Assembly (NCBI GenBank): GCA_013297585.1
Contig: JAAFHG010000214.1
Span: forward strand, 1-6,584
Source of the DNA: Chitinophagales bacterium
Lineage (GTDB): Bacteria; Bacteroidota; Bacteroidia; Chitinophagales; Chitinophagaceae
DNA length: 6,584 nt
Direction of reading: 5' to 3'
Made by a program: the position numbers and the translations under genes. Below are positions 5,919-6,584 of this stretch, in pieces; the first letter of the stretch is position 1, and every line of letters starts with the position of its first letter. The notes under the pieces are model-generated. The model was not told the DNA's origin. It saw nothing but the letters and a program-made list of their open reading frames with translations, and did no database searches.

Positions 5919-6584
5919 TTGAGCGCTTCGGTTTTTTTGATCACACCACCATTCACACAGTTAAATACGCCCTACCCTGCAACGGCTTATTTAAAAGGCT
6001 TTTTAAATACCAAAAGTATTAGCGCCTTTCAGGCCGATTTAGGTATTGAAGTTACCTTGGCTTTGTTTAGTAAAAATGGGCTGCGCCAATTGTTTGCAAG
6101 CATAATAATTACAGAAGAAACATCAGAAAATGCTAAACGCATTATCGCCTTGCAGGAAAATTATATCAGCACTATAGACGATGTTATTTTGTTTTTGCAA
6201 GGCAAAAATCCCACACTATCGCACTTAATTTGTAAGCGAGATTTTTTACCCGAAGCTTTCCGTTTTAAGCAACTAGACGATTTGAATTGGGCTTTTGGTA
6301 GTATGGGTAATCAGGATAAAGCCAAGCATTTGGCCACCATGTATTTAGAAGATTTGAGCGACTTAATTACTGAATGTGCAGACAGCCATTTTGGCTTTAG
6401 CCGCTACGCAGAAAGACTTGGCAGAAGTGCCAATAGCTTTGATGAATTGTACGAATCGTTACAACAACCTTACACCTATATTGACAATATTTTAATAACC
6501 ATTCTTGCCGAAAGAATGCAAATGGTTAACCCAAAAATGGTCTGTATATCTGTACCATTTCCTGGTAACTTGTACACTAGTTTG
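5919..6584 (+). CDS. B12-binding-domain radical SAM protein, N-terminal part (cut by window edge)
   Basis: The first 222 residues resemble the N-terminal region of cobalamin-binding-domain radical SAM proteins found in Bacteroidota. The start has the Rossmann-like strand VFLITPPFTQ (5-14) followed by LNTPYPATAYLKGFL (15-29); the end has MVCISVPFPGNLYTSL (207-222), the next Rossmann strand and loop. Between them is a mainly helical insert (~45-195) with DSHFGFSRYAERLGR (155-169). The radical SAM CxxxCxxC cluster motif, expected further on, is outside the window, so the class is assigned by resemblance; substrate unknown. The frame has no ATG before about residue 129, yet similarity begins at residue 5. 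TTG at 5919 (MSASVFLITPP) is therefore chosen, supported by the -7 box 19 nt upstream; TTG at 5937 is an alternative. The DSHFGF segment is not a proper DxHxxG cobalamin motif. The gene diverges from the toxin-antitoxin operon with an 89-bp gap. Confidence 0.78.
   Translation, partial: MSASVFLITPPFTQLNTPYPATAYLKGFLNTKSISAFQADLGIEVTLALFSKNGLRQLFASIIITEETSENAKRIIALQENYISTIDDVILFLQGKNPTLSHLICKRDFLPEAFRFKQLDDLNWAFGSMGNQDKAKHLATMYLEDLSDLITECADSHFGFSRYAERLGRSANSFDELYESLQQPYTYIDNILITILAERMQMVNPKMVCISVPFPGNLYTSL

Noticed and set aside
6381..6398. DSHFGF as a base-off cobalamin motif (DxHxxG)
   Set aside because: The Gly sits one residue too early and the segment is in the helical insert rather than the expected loop; it is not used as evidence for B12 binding.

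Overview
The window looks like a chromosomal segment of a Bacteroidota bacterium, probably close to the Chitinophagaceae/Sphingobacteriia. The evidence is its AT-rich sequence, the absence of Shine-Dalgarno sequences before the genes, Bacteroidota-type -7 promoter boxes (TAnnTTTG), and protein architectures typical of that phylum. Placement below phylum is a guess from protein resemblance.

Layout, left to right. (1) 1-1136, minus: the N-terminal ~378 codons of typA/bipA, the ribosome-associated GTPase, cut by the window edge. Its leader region (1137-1237) holds a candidate -7 box and a perfect hairpin. (2) 1303-1336: an intrinsic terminator for the next gene. (3) 1367-4324, minus: a large exported enzyme joining a NagZ-type GH3 beta-N-acetylglucosaminidase to a serine beta-lactamase-fold hydrolase. 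It is best read as a one-chain counterpart of the NagZ + AmiE muropeptide-salvage pair of Bacillus subtilis. (4) 4325-4724: a 400-base AT-rich divergent intergenic region without a convincing gene but with inverted repeats and promoter-like boxes. (5) 4725-5273, plus: a small protein made of a CBM48/AMPK-beta-like glycogen-binding domain followed by a ~90-residue Lys/Ala/Pro/Val tail resembling histone H1. (6) 5278-5317: a bidirectional terminator between convergent genes. (7) 5327-5829, minus: a two-gene operon, a 64-aa putative antitoxin overlapping by 13 nt a 106-aa RelE/ParE-like toxin. (8) 5830-5918: a compact divergent promoter region with two perfect -7 boxes and an inverted repeat between them. 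(9) 5919-6584, plus: the first 222 codons of a B12-binding-domain radical SAM protein, apparently starting at TTG and cut by the right edge.

The genes do not form one pathway. Each block has its own promoter and terminator signals, and the only clear operon is the toxin-antitoxin pair. I see no sign of an insertion sequence, phage, CRISPR array or RNA gene. The most notable items are the NagZ-amidase-like fusion, the glycogen-binding domain with an H1-like tail, and the toxin-antitoxin pair whose antitoxin shows no familiar DNA-binding fold beside a promoter region with an operator-like repeat. All are variants on known families; I found nothing that clearly amounts to an undescribed system.
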